Shown: piece by piece, positions 19,003 through 28,604 of the stretch | Layout: each line of letters opens with the position of its first letter | Position numbering within the stretch: position 1 is the first letter of the stretch | Source of the DNA: Candidatus Odyssella thessalonicensis L13 | Lineage (GTDB): Bacteria > Pseudomonadota > Alphaproteobacteria > Paracaedibacterales > Paracaedibacteraceae | Direction: 5' to 3' | NCBI RefSeq assembly: GCF_000190415.1 | Contig: NZ_AEWF01000002.1 | Location: 124,001 to 188,000, forward strand | Length of the DNA: 64,000 nt | Program-made: the position numbers and the translations under genes | Notes under the pieces: generated by a model | Database searches by the model: none | What the model was told of the DNA's origin: nothing | The model's input: only the letters and a program-made list of their open reading frames with translations

Positions 19003-20004
19003 CTACTTAGTGCGGCTAAGACATTCTTGCACAAGACCGGTGAGTAACGGTTTAAATTGATGACTTTGATGGATGCAGGACTGGGCTTGCTCACAAAGAT
19101 TCGCTGCTAATGCTAGGCTTTTTTCAAAGCCGCCATGATTGATGATGAGATCACGCGCCCGTTCTAAATCGTCAGGGGCTTGCTCGAGGGAGATCATTGT
19201 TTTTTCAAGAAAGGCCTTTTCCTGCTCGGTGGCATTTTGATAAGCGAAAATAATCGGAAGTGTGATTTTCCCTTCTCGGAAATCATCGCCTGGAATTTTG
19301 CCACGGCTATCGTCTTGGGCTTGATAGTCTAGAACATCATCGGTAATCTGGAAAATTAAGCCGAGGTTATAGCCATAAAGGTACAACTCTCCTGCCTCTT
19401 TTTCTGTGGCTCCGGCCACTAAGGCGCCGGTCTGGCAAGCGGCCCCAAACAATTCTGCGGTTTTAGCACCCATAATCTGTAAAGAAGTTTCTAAAGAAAG
19501 ATCAAAGCTGTGGGTTTCCATAAGCTGACGCACTTCTCCGGCCGAGATAATCGCAGAAGTTTTTGAAAGGATCTGCAAGACGCGCAAGCTATTCGTTTGC
19601 ACCATCAGTTCAAAAGCTTTGGCAAATAAGAAATCGCCGACTAAGATCGCTGTCGTATTTCCCCAAATTTTATGAGCACTCTGGTTACCTCGTCGCAAAT
19701 CTGATTCATCGATCACATCATCATGCAGCAGGGTCGCCGTGTGGATAAACTCAATTGCCGCCGCCAAGGCAATTGTTTGAGCAGAAACAGTGCCGTGGAT
19801 ATGGGAGGCCAGAATAACTAAGGCTGGGCGTAAGCGTTTGCCGCCGGCATAGATAATATGTTTAGCAATCTGTTCAATAAGCGGGATGTCGCTTTTAAGA
19901 TTTTCATCGATCAAACAGTCAACCTGATGCATGGAATCGGCCACCAGAGCTGATAGATGATCGAAGGCTGATAAAGATTTTTCGCAAATTGCTGCTAAAG
20001 CCAT
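19003..20004 (-). CDS. ispB: Polyprenyl (octaprenyl) diphosphate synthase
   Basis: Trans-prenyltransferase that extends farnesyl diphosphate with isopentenyl units to make the quinone side chain. 333 residues. The two Asp-rich magnesium motifs are clear: LLHDDVIDESDLRRG (first DDxxD with the conserved downstream RRG) and QITDDVLDY (second DDxxD). GGKRLRPAL near residue 54 is the family N-terminal motif. The assignment as IspB-like, not geranylgeranyl or farnesyl synthase, rests on length and on the alphaproteobacterial context (divergent from a TrmN6-type methyltransferase), so chain length is inferred. Confidence 0.92.
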   Translation of the reverse strand: MALAAICEKSLSAFDHLSALVADSMHQVDCLIDENLKSDIPLIEQIAKHIIYAGGKRLRPALVILASHIHGTVSAQTIALAAAIEFIHTATLLHDDVIDESDLRRGNQSAHKIWGNTTAILVGDFLFAKAFELMVQTNSLRVLQILSKTSAIISAGEVRQLMETHSFDLSLETSLQIMGAKTAELFGAACQTGALVAGATEKEAGELYLYGYNLGLIFQITDDVLDYQAQDDSRGKIPGDDFREGKITLPIIFAYQNATEQEKAFLEKTMISLEQAPDDLERARDLIINHGGFEKSLALAANLCEQAQSCIHQSHQFKPLLTGLVQECLSRTK

Positions 20005-20081
20005 TGATGTTCGAGGGAATCACATGTAAATATTGATTAACTATAGTTGTAACGCCTCTGGCCACTAATACAAAGCATAAA

Positions 20082-20839
20082 ATGCAATCAAACTTAGTAA
20101 AAAATTTAGAAATCACAGAGGACTACCTGTTAGGTGGTCGCGTTCTGATTCGTCAGCCAGCTCAAGGATACCGGGTAGCTATTGATCCTATCTTTCTGGC
20201 TGCCAGTATTGATGTCCAAGAAAATGAGAGCGTATTAGACATTGGTGCGGGGGTGGGGGCTGCGTCTTTGTGTTTGGCTTACCGGGTGCCAGGGTGTAAA
20301 ATTGTCGGATTAGAACTTCAACGCTCTAATGTTAGATTGGCTATGGAGAATATTGCCCTCAATAATATGCGTGGCAGAGTTGAGGTGTTGATGGGTGATC
20401 TTTTGCAACCGCCCCCCGTTTGGCAGGGGGAACCTTTAGTCATGTTATGGCTAACCCTCCCTATTTGGAAGAGTATCGGGCTAATCCCAGTCCCACCTCT
20501 CATAAGCAAGTTTCCCACACCGAAGGGCATGTCAGCTTAGAACAGTGGGCTCGGTTTGCCTTATTGATGGCTCGGCCTAAAGGAACCATCACTTTTGTTC
20601 ATCGGGCTGATCGCATTCAAGAGATTCTGTCTTATTTTCATGGCAAACTCGGAGATATAACGATTTTTCCTTTATGGCCGGGACAAGGTAAACCGGCTAA
20701 GCGTGTCTTGATCCGGGGGCGTAAATCGACCCATGGGCCCACAGTTCTGTCCCAAGGATTAACTCTTCATCACCCGGATGGGCGTTACACTGAAGCAGCG
20801 GACAATATTTTACGCAATGGGGCCGGGTTAAGCTTATAA
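20082..20839 (+). pseudogene. tRNA1(Val) adenine-37 N6-methyltransferase homologue, frameshifted at a C6 tract
   Basis: Two overlapping frames together make one ~250-residue protein. The first (20082 to about 20415) has the N-terminal GGRVLIRQPAQGYRVAIDPIFLA and SAM motif I VLDIGAGVGAASLCLA. The second (from about 20418 to 20839) continues with FSHVMANPPYLEEY, holding the catalytic NPPY of N6-adenine methyltransferases. The switch is -1 and falls at or just after CCCCCC at 20412-20417, as if one C were missing. Either the gene is broken, or the base was lost in sequencing. The original enzyme would modify A37 of tRNA-Val (TrmN6 family); its position divergent from the polyprenyl synthase is common in alphaproteobacteria. 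Confidence 0.85.
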
Positions 20840-20960
20840 TTTTACTCAGATCCGTTATTAATTAGAGTCATTATCGACTTTGTCCGTCGGTGAGCTTTTG
20901 TAATTTTGCCGCGACAAAATGACGTGCTGCCAAAGCTTTAAAAACTGCTAAAGTTAAATT

Positions 20961-21155
20961 ATGAATAATATCCTGACAACTTTATTAATTATAACTTTAA
21001 TTGCGATCGTTGGTGTCCTCGGCTTTGGCCTTTATACTCTGCTGCGGGGTGGAGAGTTTAGCCAGAAGCATTCTAACACGGCAATGCGTTGGCGTGTCCT
21101 TTTACAAGGGGTCGCACTTTTAATCTTTGCCCTTATCCTATGGGCGGGCCGCTAA
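20961..21155 (+). CDS. HIG1-type twin transmembrane protein
   Basis: 64 residues with two hydrophobic helices (about 4-27 and 46-61) joined by a short loop LRGGEFSQKHSNTAMRWRV. This is the pattern of the bacterial HIG_1_N 'twin transmembrane' proteins, whose mitochondrial relatives associate with cytochrome oxidase. In alphaproteobacteria such a gene often precedes the cobalamin adenosyltransferase-etfBA-hbd cluster, as here, although a hydrolase gene now lies between. The function in bacteria is not established; an inner-membrane respiratory role is inferred. Confidence 0.8.
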   Translation: MNNILTTLLIITLIAIVGVLGFGLYTLLRGGEFSQKHSNTAMRWRVLLQGVALLIFALILWAGR

Positions 21156-21359
21156 GCCCAGGTAGAAGGCCTGATTATCTTCTCTTTTAAATCCCTTCAG
21201 ATGGTTTGAAAGGTCGCCTTATTCCTTAAATGACAGAGATTTAAATAAAGGCAAGGGCGCCTGCACAAAACTATTTAAGTAAAATTTTAATAATATTTGA
21301 ACTACTGGAAGCTGAATGCTAACAATTAAGAATAAAGCGTAAAGTGAAAGGGAAAGTTC

Positions 21360-22418
21360 ATGCTCAAGAAGACAGCGATTTTAAGTTTAACCCTATTAAA
21401 AACTTTGGCCATTAGCGCCGATCAAGACTGCACACCAACCGCAAGCTTAGATTTATTAAAATCCTTGTTCCGGACGTCGGTCGCTACTAGCGTCGATTAT
21501 GCAGAAGCTACCACTGCGTTTTCCTTTCATACCCTGGGATGCGGAAAAATAGTGACGCGTGCAGCAACCCCTCTAAATCAACAAACTCAGGATTACGTCC
21601 CACGAGGCTGGGGCAGAGGCAGTGAGCAGGTTACCATAGAAACTCTTGATGGCGTGACGATAACGGGTAACTGGCTACCAAGCTCAGCCTCAAAGGCTAG
21701 CAAAGGTGCAGTCATTATGTTTCATGGCAACGGCATGAACGCTGATCATTATCAGCCGTGGGCGAAATGGTTTAATTGTCAAGGATTTAATGCTTTAGCT
21801 TTCACAATCCAAGGCTATCCTGGAAGCGGCGGTTCAAGTGAGAATCTGCCTGTCGCCTCAGCCTTATTTGTCGAAGCTGCTTTCCGTTTCTTGAGAGAGC
21901 AGAAACAGATCCCCTTTGAGGAGGTGGTAGTCTATGGGTTTTCGCTCGGGGGTGCGTATGCCACCTATGCGGGCCGATATTTTCATGTTCCTGTAATTTT
22001 ACAGAATACGTTTACCTCAATCGGCGATATGCCTCAGAACATCCTCGGTTCCTATTTCCCTGAGATTCTTGGTCGAGCGTTAGCGCGAGCCAACCTTAAA
22101 TATCAGGAACCAATGCCTAAGCTTGACAATCTAGGGACATTTGCGAACCATGGTGAAGGTCGGCCTAATTCATTCAACAATATTGAAAATTTAAAAGAAA
22201 TCACGCGTCCTGTTATGGTTTTATTTGGAGAGAATGATGATTTGATGGGCGGTGAACGGCGGGCACGCCAACTCTATCGAGCTCGTTACGGCAAAAAAAG
22301 CAGGGTTAACTCTGAGTTATTTGTTAAAATTCCAGGAGGCAGTCATACGGATGTCTTTTTATATGATCCTCAAGCTGAAGAGTGCGTTGAACGCTTTTTA
22401 AAATCGTCAATCGGATGA
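21360..22418 (+). CDS. Exported alpha/beta hydrolase
   Basis: 352 residues. Residues 1-20 are a short signal peptide (MLKKTAILSLTLLKTLAISA). The hydrolase fold is clear: oxyanion segment MFHGNGMNADHY (120-131), nucleophile elbow GFSLGG with Ser195, acid GENDDL (Asp293 or Asp294) and IPGGSHTDVF with His329. This makes a full Ser-Asp-His triad, so an active esterase, lipase or peptidase outside the cytoplasm is likely. It sits between the HIG1 gene and the adenosyltransferase gene, which are usually direct neighbours, so it looks inserted there. Confidence 0.85.
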   Translation: MLKKTAILSLTLLKTLAISADQDCTPTASLDLLKSLFRTSVATSVDYAEATTAFSFHTLGCGKIVTRAATPLNQQTQDYVPRGWGRGSEQVTIETLDGVTITGNWLPSSASKASKGAVIMFHGNGMNADHYQPWAKWFNCQGFNALAFTIQGYPGSGGSSENLPVASALFVEAAFRFLREQKQIPFEEVVVYGFSLGGAYATYAGRYFHVPVILQNTFTSIGDMPQNILGSYFPEILGRALARANLKYQEPMPKLDNLGTFANHGEGRPNSFNNIENLKEITRPVMVLFGENDDLMGGERRARQLYRARYGKKSRVNSELFVKIPGGSHTDVFLYDPQAEECVERFLKSSIG

Positions 22419-22516
22419 AGAAAGTTTGCATAAAATACAGCGTCGATTTACTCTCTTAACCATAACAACTAATTCTTTGCCCGATCTCAGTAAGGGCAAT
22501 GCAAGGAGCAACAGCC

Positions 22517-23071
22517 ATGGTACAGTTGACGCGGATTTACACGCGGGGTGGGGATAAAGGTAAAACCTCTCTAGGTGATGGGAGTCGAGTTCATAAAACT
22601 GAGCTCCGTATTGAAGCAATTGGCACAGTGGATGAAGCCAATGCTAGCCTGGGCTTAGCGGTTTTGCATGCCTCGGGGGAGGTCGCTGCGCTATTATACC
22701 GCATTCAAAATGACTTGTTTGATCTCGGCGCAGATCTGTGCATGCCAGACCTTAACGCAGGCGGATTACGTCTTATTGCGGGTCAAGTGGAATGGCTGGA
22801 ATCGCAGATCGATCTCTTTAATGAATCGTTAAATCCTTTAACTTCTTTTATCCTGCCAGGAGGCACGCAATTGGCGGCTTCCTTGCATTTGGCCCGGACG
22901 ATTGTGCGTCGGGCTGAAAGAGTTCTTGTTGCCTTAAGTCAGGAAAGTCAGATAAATTTAGAAATAGTAAAGTATATCAATCGATTGTCGGATCTGCTTT
23001 TTGTCTTAGCACGCCATGCCAACGATCAAGGCCGCCAAGACATTTTGTGGGTACCCGGTGCCAACCGTTAA
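22517..23071 (+). CDS. Cob(I)alamin / cob(I)yrinate adenosyltransferase, PduO type
   Basis: 184 residues. Transfers adenosyl from ATP to reduced corrinoid to make the coenzyme of methylmalonyl-CoA mutase-type enzymes. Motifs: YTRGGDKGKTSLGDGSRV (N-terminal ATP-binding loop), IGTVDEANASLG, and the C-terminal helix with RRAERV. I chose the ATG at 22517 because AAGGAG lies 10 nt upstream; an earlier ATG at 22499 overlaps that ribosome site. It lies 24 nt before etfB and forms part of the conserved etf cluster. No other cobalamin genes are in view, so it may serve salvage of host vitamin B12. Confidence 0.93.
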   Translation: MVQLTRIYTRGGDKGKTSLGDGSRVHKTELRIEAIGTVDEANASLGLAVLHASGEVAALLYRIQNDLFDLGADLCMPDLNAGGLRLIAGQVEWLESQIDLFNESLNPLTSFILPGGTQLAASLHLARTIVRRAERVLVALSQESQINLEIVKYINRLSDLLFVLARHANDQGRQDILWVPGANR

Positions 23072-23095
23072 GCAATTGATTAAGGAGGGGAATTT

Positions 23096-23836
23096 ATGAA
23101 AGTTCTGGTCGCCGTTAAGCGCGTTGTTGACTATAATGTTAAAATTCGTGTTAAAGCTGATGGGTCAGGGGTTGATCTTAATAATGTTAAAATGTCCATC
23201 AATCCCTTTGATGAGATTGCGGTGGAAGAAGCTGTCCGGTTAAAGGAAAAAGGCATTGCTTCAGAAGTTGTTGTCTGTTCTATCGGTAGCAAAGCTTGCC
23301 AAGAAACGCTACGTTTTGCTTTGGCTTTAGGCGCTGATCGCGCCATACATGTAGACACCGAGGATTCACCCGAAGCCTTAACAGTTGCTAAAATCTTGAA
23401 GAAGATCTGTCAGGACGAGTCACCTAAATTGGTTATCTTAGGCAAACAGGCCATTGATGACGATTGTAACCAAGTTGGTCAAATGCTCTCGGCCTTACTA
23501 GATTGGCCGCAAGCGACCTTTATCTCAGAGTTAATCCTTGAGGGAGAAACCGCCCAGGTCACCCGTGAAGTTGACGGGGGGTTGGAGAAAAACCGGATGA
23601 CTCTACCGGCGATCATTACCACAGATCTGCGATTGAATGTTCCACGTTTTGCCGCATTGCCGAATATCATGAAGGCGAAAACAAAACCGTTAGCCGTTAT
23701 TAATGGCAGTGAGATCGGTCTTGAAACTCAGCGCCGTCTTGAAACTTTAAAAACTATGGAACCGCCGGTACGCCAAGGCGGCAAAAAGGTTGCGAATGTT
23801 CAAGAATTAATCGATCAAATTAAAAAGGTGATGTAA
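23096..23836 (+). CDS. etfB: Electron transfer flavoprotein beta subunit
   Basis: 246 residues. With EtfA it forms the soluble dimer that takes electrons from acyl-CoA and other dehydrogenases and passes them to the quinone pool through ETF-ubiquinone oxidoreductase. MKVLVAVKRVVDYNVKIRVK and the INPFDEIAVEEAVRLKE segment are family hallmarks; VTREVDGGLEKNRMTLPAIITTDLRLN holds the ETF beta signature region. Strong AAGGAGGGG ribosome site. Directly followed by etfA with no gap. Confidence 0.97.
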   Translation: MKVLVAVKRVVDYNVKIRVKADGSGVDLNNVKMSINPFDEIAVEEAVRLKEKGIASEVVVCSIGSKACQETLRFALALGADRAIHVDTEDSPEALTVAKILKKICQDESPKLVILGKQAIDDDCNQVGQMLSALLDWPQATFISELILEGETAQVTREVDGGLEKNRMTLPAIITTDLRLNVPRFAALPNIMKAKTKPLAVINGSEIGLETQRRLETLKTMEPPVRQGGKKVANVQELIDQIKKVM

Positions 23837-24769
23837 ATGACAGTTTTAATTGTTGCAGAACACGATGGGGTTACTCTAAAAGCGGCGACCTATAATACCG
23901 TTACAGCTGCTCAACAAATCGGTGGCGATATCCATATCGCCCTGTTAGGGCATGCGCCGCAAGCAGTGGCAGAACAAGCGGCTAAAATTGCTGGTGTCAG
24001 TCAAGTGATCTCCATAAAAGGCCAATCTTTACAGCATGCCCTGGCTGAGCCGATGAGTAAAGCAATCCTCACGATATCGAAATCCTATAGCCATATCTTG
24101 GCGCCCGCTTCAACCTTTGGGAAGAATCTCTTGCCACGGGTTGCAGCCTTGCTGGATGTGATGCAAATCTCTGATGTGATTAAAGTGCATGCTGCGGATA
24201 CCTTTGATCGGCCAATTTATGCAGGTAATGCCATTATAACGGTAAAAAGTCATGATCCCATTAAGGTTATCACTGTACGCCCAACCGCTTTTGAGAAAGC
24301 CAGCGATGGTGGAGCAGCTCAAATCCAAGAGCAAGAGTTTGCTGAAGCTTATAATAAGTCTGAATTTGTTACCCTTGAGGCTTCAAAATCCGATCGGCCG
24401 GAATTAACCTCTGCCCGTATCGTAGTTTCTGGCGGCCGCGCTTTAGCGAGTAAGGAAAACTTCAAAATTATTGAAGAGTTAGCAGACGTTCTAAAGGCCG
24501 GGATCGGTGCTTCCCGAGCCGCTGTAGATGCTGGATATGTTCCTAATGATTATCAGGTTGGACAAACTGGAAAGGTAGTGGCCCCTGAACTTTACATTGC
24601 CATCGGTATCTCAGGAGCCATTCAACACTTGGCTGGGATGAAAGATAGTAAAACTATTATTGCTATTAACAAAGATGAGGATGCGCCAATCTTCCAGATA
24701 GCTGATTTTGGTTTGGTTGGAGACCTGTTTGAAGTTGTGCCGCAGCTCACCCAGGCATTGAAAGGATAA
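23837..24769 (+). CDS. etfA: Electron transfer flavoprotein alpha subunit
   Basis: 310 residues, the FAD-binding subunit of ETF. The C-terminal FAD domain is typical: [31 protein letters not shown], and then [14 protein letters not shown] with [24 protein letters not shown] (cited here in pieces). It begins immediately after the etfB stop and ends 4 nt before hbd, so the three are translated from one message. Confidence 0.97.
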   Translation: MTVLIVAEHDGVTLKAATYNTVTAAQQIGGDIHIALLGHAPQAVAEQAAKIAGVSQVISIKGQSLQHALAEPMSKAILTISKSYSHILAPASTFGKNLLPRVAALLDVMQISDVIKVHAADTFDRPIYAGNAIITVKSHDPIKVITVRPTAFEKASDGGAAQIQEQEFAEAYNKSEFVTLEASKSDRPELTSARIVVSGGRALASKENFKIIEELADVLKAGIGASRAAVDAGYVPNDYQVGQTGKVVAPELYIAIGISGAIQHLAGMKDSKTIIAINKDEDAPIFQIADFGLVGDLFEVVPQLTQALKG

Positions 24770-24773
24770 GGCA

Positions 24774-25625
24774 ATGGTACAGCAAGTTGTGGTTCTGGGC
24801 GCTGGGCAAATGGGAAATGGGATTGCGCAGGTCTGTGCGCAATCAGGCTATCACGTCACTGTTGTCGATATCTCAGAACAGCAGCAGGCCGCAGCTCAAG
24901 CGACAATTGCTAAAAATTTAGCACGGCTGGTGGGTAAAGGATCCTTAACAGAGGATGATAAGATCGCCACCTTGTCGCGCCTTAGCTTTGCTCAAGCAAT
25001 TCCTCATGCCGACTTTGATCTCTTGATTGAGGCTGTTAGCGAAAATGTAGCCTTAAAGGCAAAGCTTTTATCTGAGGCCTCTTTGAAGCTGAAAGAAAAT
25101 GCTATTATCGCAAGTAATACTTCATCAATTTCCTTAACCCAGCTAGCCATGGTAACCAACCGCCCCGATCGGGTTATTGGTATGCATTTTATGAATCCCG
25201 TTCCAGTGATGCAGCTGGTGGAGGTGATCCGTTCCTTGACAACCAGCGAGGCAACTTTCACGGTTGTCCAGCAGGTGATTGAGAAAATGGGTAAAACCAT
25301 GGTGGTGTCGCAAGATGCCCCGGGGTTTATTGTTAATCGCATCCTGATGCCAATGATTAATGAGGCCATTTTCACGCTTTATGAAGGGATTGCGAGCCCT
25401 GAAGATATTGACACAGCGATGAAATTAGGCACAAATCAACCTATGGGACCCTTAGCTTTAGCTGATCTAATTGGCCTCGATACCTGTCTAGCGATTATGA
25501 CGGTATTATATGAGGGCTTCAGCGACAGCAAATACCGTCCCTGTCCCCTACTGCGAAACTATGTTAATGCGGGGTGGTTAGGGCGCAAATCTGGTCGCGG
25601 TTTTTATGAATATGGAGCTAAATAA
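24774..25625 (+). CDS. hbd: 3-hydroxybutyryl-CoA dehydrogenase
   Basis: 283 residues. NAD(P)-dependent oxidation of 3-hydroxyacyl-CoA, in fatty acid/butyrate or polyhydroxybutyrate metabolism. N-terminal Rossmann motif VLGAGQMGNGIAQV, catalytic-domain motif GMHFMNPVP (catalytic His) and NRILMPMINEA with GTNQPMGPLALADLIG. It follows etfA directly, linking hydroxyacyl-CoA oxidation to the electron carrier. Its last base overlaps the start of xseB (TAATG). Confidence 0.95.
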   Translation: MVQQVVVLGAGQMGNGIAQVCAQSGYHVTVVDISEQQQAAAQATIAKNLARLVGKGSLTEDDKIATLSRLSFAQAIPHADFDLLIEAVSENVALKAKLLSEASLKLKENAIIASNTSSISLTQLAMVTNRPDRVIGMHFMNPVPVMQLVEVIRSLTTSEATFTVVQQVIEKMGKTMVVSQDAPGFIVNRILMPMINEAIFTLYEGIASPEDIDTAMKLGTNQPMGPLALADLIGLDTCLAIMTVLYEGFSDSKYRPCPLLRNYVNAGWLGRKSGRGFYEYGAK

Positions 25626-25864
25626 TGTCTGACACCTTAGTTAATTTATCCTTTGAGCAAGCGCTGCAAGAGCTTGAAGCGTTGGTGCGTCGCTTGGAAG
25701 AAGGACGGTTACCGTTAGAAGAGGCCATTAGTGCTTATGAACGAGGGGTAGCCTTAAAAACTCACTGTCAGGCTAAACTGCAGCTTGCTAAGTTAAAGGT
25801 GGACCAGATTGTCCTCAAGTCCCAAGGTGAAGTGGAGCTAAAGCCTTTTGACGCGGGCGAATAA
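25625..25864 (+). CDS. xseB: Exodeoxyribonuclease VII small subunit
   Basis: 79 residues. Small subunit of the single-strand exonuclease used in repair. The helical hairpin FEQALQELEALVRRLEEGRLPLEEAISAYERG is the family signature. The start overlaps the hbd stop by one base, so translation is coupled. No xseA or ispA is adjacent, unlike many genomes where xseB precedes ispA and dxs. Confidence 0.95.
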   Translation: MSDTLVNLSFEQALQELEALVRRLEEGRLPLEEAISAYERGVALKTHCQAKLQLAKLKVDQIVLKSQGEVELKPFDAGE

Positions 25865-26041
25865 GAAATGCTTTCAGTTTTATTCAGCGCAGCTTATTTA
25901 AGCTATTATTTTGGTTGTTTGGCTTAGTCCCTTATATAGAAATATACTAATTATATAGCAGCATTAACTCATAATTCTTGCAATCTCGCATAGCGATCCA
26001 GAACAGTCTTTGTTAATCTTCCTGGGCCAATGGTCTAATAG

Positions 26042-26071
26042 AAAAGCCAGTTCTCCCATAGAGGACTGGCT
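26042..26071. terminator. Terminator between convergent xseB and the HicA-like gene
   Basis: Stem AGCCAGT.CTC / GAG.ACTGGCT with a short loop. On the minus strand it ends in TTTTC, so it probably serves the minus-strand gene at 26103-28228; the stem may also stop reads from xseB. Confidence 0.65.
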
Positions 26072-26102
26072 GTTAAAGTATGAGCAGGCTAACCGAGCTC
26101 GC

Positions 26103-28228
26103 TTATGACGCCTGGCCGCCAGTCATTCGGGCCCTAATTCCAAGAGCGTGCAATTTTTTTCGTGCTGCTAAAATTTGCTCTCGCAGATAAAGGGGGGCGT
26201 ATTTCTTTTCCCACGTCGGAAGAGTCAACGCGCCACCAAACTCATTAAAGATTGTCAAAACCTCATTTCCTCGCATGACATGGATAGCAGGAGGTAAGGT
26301 AAGTTTGCGATGGTTGCTACCTATAGGTTTATAAATACATCCCATAGCCTCGAAGTAGGCTTGGAGCTGTTCGCGCGTAAACCGCCATGTGGCTTGCTCT
26401 ATTTCTTGGTCAACTTTAAGAGGAAGACCAGTAAGGGAGTAAAGTTCGCTGAGCTTTAAATCAGAAGAATTAAGCAACCGCTGAAGTTCAAATTCTTGAG
26501 CCTCAACTCTGTTGAGAGACTCTGATACTGAAGCTTCTTTCTCCGCAGAGTCTCTACGCTCCTTTTCAGAGATTTCAGGGTGGCTCTCTTGCTCAGCTCT
26601 AGCCATTTCAGCTTCCTCATGCCGCTTCTGCTTTGCCAGTTTTGCTTCCTGCTTTGAAGGCGTTCCTTCAACTGCAAAGGTTGTAACCTGGGATTCTTTT
26701 CCTTCCTTTACAGACTTTGAAGCAGGTGAGGGAAGAGCTTTCTTGGCTGAGGCTGATTGGGTCTCCGGTAAGCTGCTCTCCTTTTTGCTTTCAGCGATAA
26801 GCTCAACTTTCTTTTTGTGCGCACGTTGCTTGGCTGCTTTCTTCTTATCTTTAATATGCTGTACTTTAGCTTCGAACTCTTTTTCTAAGGATAACCAAGG
26901 TGCCGGTTCACCCTGTAAGTTTTTTACTCCTGCATAGACAAGCTTTGCAAGGTAAAGATGCTTGCCGTTGTCTTTCGTAAGACGCAGCAAGACTTTTGCT
27001 CTGTGCTCTGCTCCCTTTAAATCAGCTGCTCTGATAAATGAGATAATATAGCGCTCAAGATCTTGAAGAGCATTTTCATCATTGTGAATCAGCTTTCTGT
27101 AATACTCATAAACTTTTTCTAGATTATCCTGTGAAGAAATCTTTAAGTGCTGTGCTACAGCCTCTTCAATATTCTTTACTTTTTCGATAATTTTTGTTTC
27201 TTCTAATTTTTGAAGTTCAACAAGAAGCTGCTGACGTTTTTCTAAAAAAGTGGTTTGAAATGAGGAAACAAGCTGATCTGCAAGCCGATATTTATCAAGA
27301 ATTTCTTCTTCAGCTTTAACAGCTTTAAGTTCTTGTAAGCGTTTTCCCCCTTTATAAATATACTTCTTACTTGCTGATAAGTCTTTCTCTGCCATTGCAA
27401 TTAGTTTATGCGCTTGGGAATAGAGTTCAGGGTTAGTTTTAAGTTCATTGCGTAAGCTTCTGGCTTGAGATAAAAGCTTATCTTGCGGTAGCTGTGAGGA
27501 CTTTGAGAACAGTAGGGGCAAAAGCTGAACCTGATTACAATAAGCTCGAAGAAGACCGAATTTTATATGGGGAATCACCGATTCGATTTCTGCGAATAGG
27601 CCATGATTAACAAAACTTAGGCTTTCTACTGCAATTAAGCTATCCTTAAAAGCGTTAACCGGCATTTTCAGTAATGCTATACGGTCAGAAGACTCGCTTA
27701 ATATGCTGATTAAGCAATTATAAGCATTGCCTAACATTTGATTTAAAACGACGCGATGAAATAGCATTCGGTGATGACAGCTTTCTACTTTCGAGCGAAC
27801 GCCTTCAAAATTCTGAAAGTAAGCATGAATAGAATCGATCACCTTCTTATAATAAATTTGTGAAATTGCCGGCGCCTCCGTAGCTTCTCTGCTGGAAGCT
27901 ATTTCCATTAAAGAGCTAGCAAGAGCAAAGGTGCGACTATATAGGTATACTTCAAAGTCTGACAGAATTATTGGTGCAAATTTTATAGGGGGATCAATCT
28001 GCGCTACTTGAGCAACCTTCTCCATATCCTTTGTTGTAGTAGCGAACTTAAGAAGACTTTCGCCGTAAATAGACATTTCCTGAGCAGAAGAAAAAAGGCC
28101 GGTGGCGTTAAAGTGTCTTGTTGATATGCCTCTTGTCCTCCCTGCCAATCCATTGCTGTACCCGAGGCGAAGTATAGGCCAGAACTGTGTATAAGAAGAG
28201 AAAGAAGTAACTGCTTGCAAATTTTCAT
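26103..28228 (-). CDS. Large exported protein with a HicA-like C-terminus; signal peptide in a different frame
   Basis: The main frame (26103 to about 28097) encodes ~660 residues: long helical region, strongly basic/acidic coiled-coil linker with KKKAAKQRAHKKK and repeated Glu/Lys/Ala stretches, then a C-terminal domain with EAMGCIYKPIGSNHRKLTLP, GGALTLP and a final Arg/Lys helix, similar in order to HicA. The nominal start of that frame lacks a signal sequence. In the frame one base away, ATG at 28228 with AAGGA upstream gives MKICKQLLLSLLIHSSGLYF, a clear signal peptide, running open to the T6 tract (minus strand) at 28091-28096, where the frames can join by a single missing T. I therefore read one gene with an apparent -1 frameshift. 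It shares signal peptide + helices + charged linker + HicA-like end with the gene at 5230-7116. Confidence 0.75.
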
Positions 28229-28604
28229 GGGTAGGTATCCTTTCATAATATTTTTTTATATATAAGTCTTATGTGTTTATGCATTCTCTATATTTCAATA
28301 GTGGTACTGTGTTAATAGAGCTCTTTCACTTAACTTTAGAAGGTCAAAATAAGTGAGTAAAGTAGAGAGTTCTTGACGACATCACGTCGGGGTTCTCTTG
28401 TAAGAGAAGCTACAATAGCTCGCTAGAGGTTTTGTATTTCCTGATAAAATTGGCTTAAGCGCCCCTAATTAATAGCGTAGCCTTATTCGAGATATGAATG
28501 CATTCTGGAAAATAATCTTAAATACTTAAGCGCAATCATTAAAACTATCATCTCATAATAAATGACTATTTCATTACCCTTCAAACTCATGTTAAGTTCA
28601 AACC
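28229..28604. other. Divergent intergenic region
   Basis: About 375 nt between the divergent HicA-like gene and rodA; the 150 nt next to each start are AT-rich and presumably hold promoters. No RNA gene or supported ORF. Confidence 0.4.
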
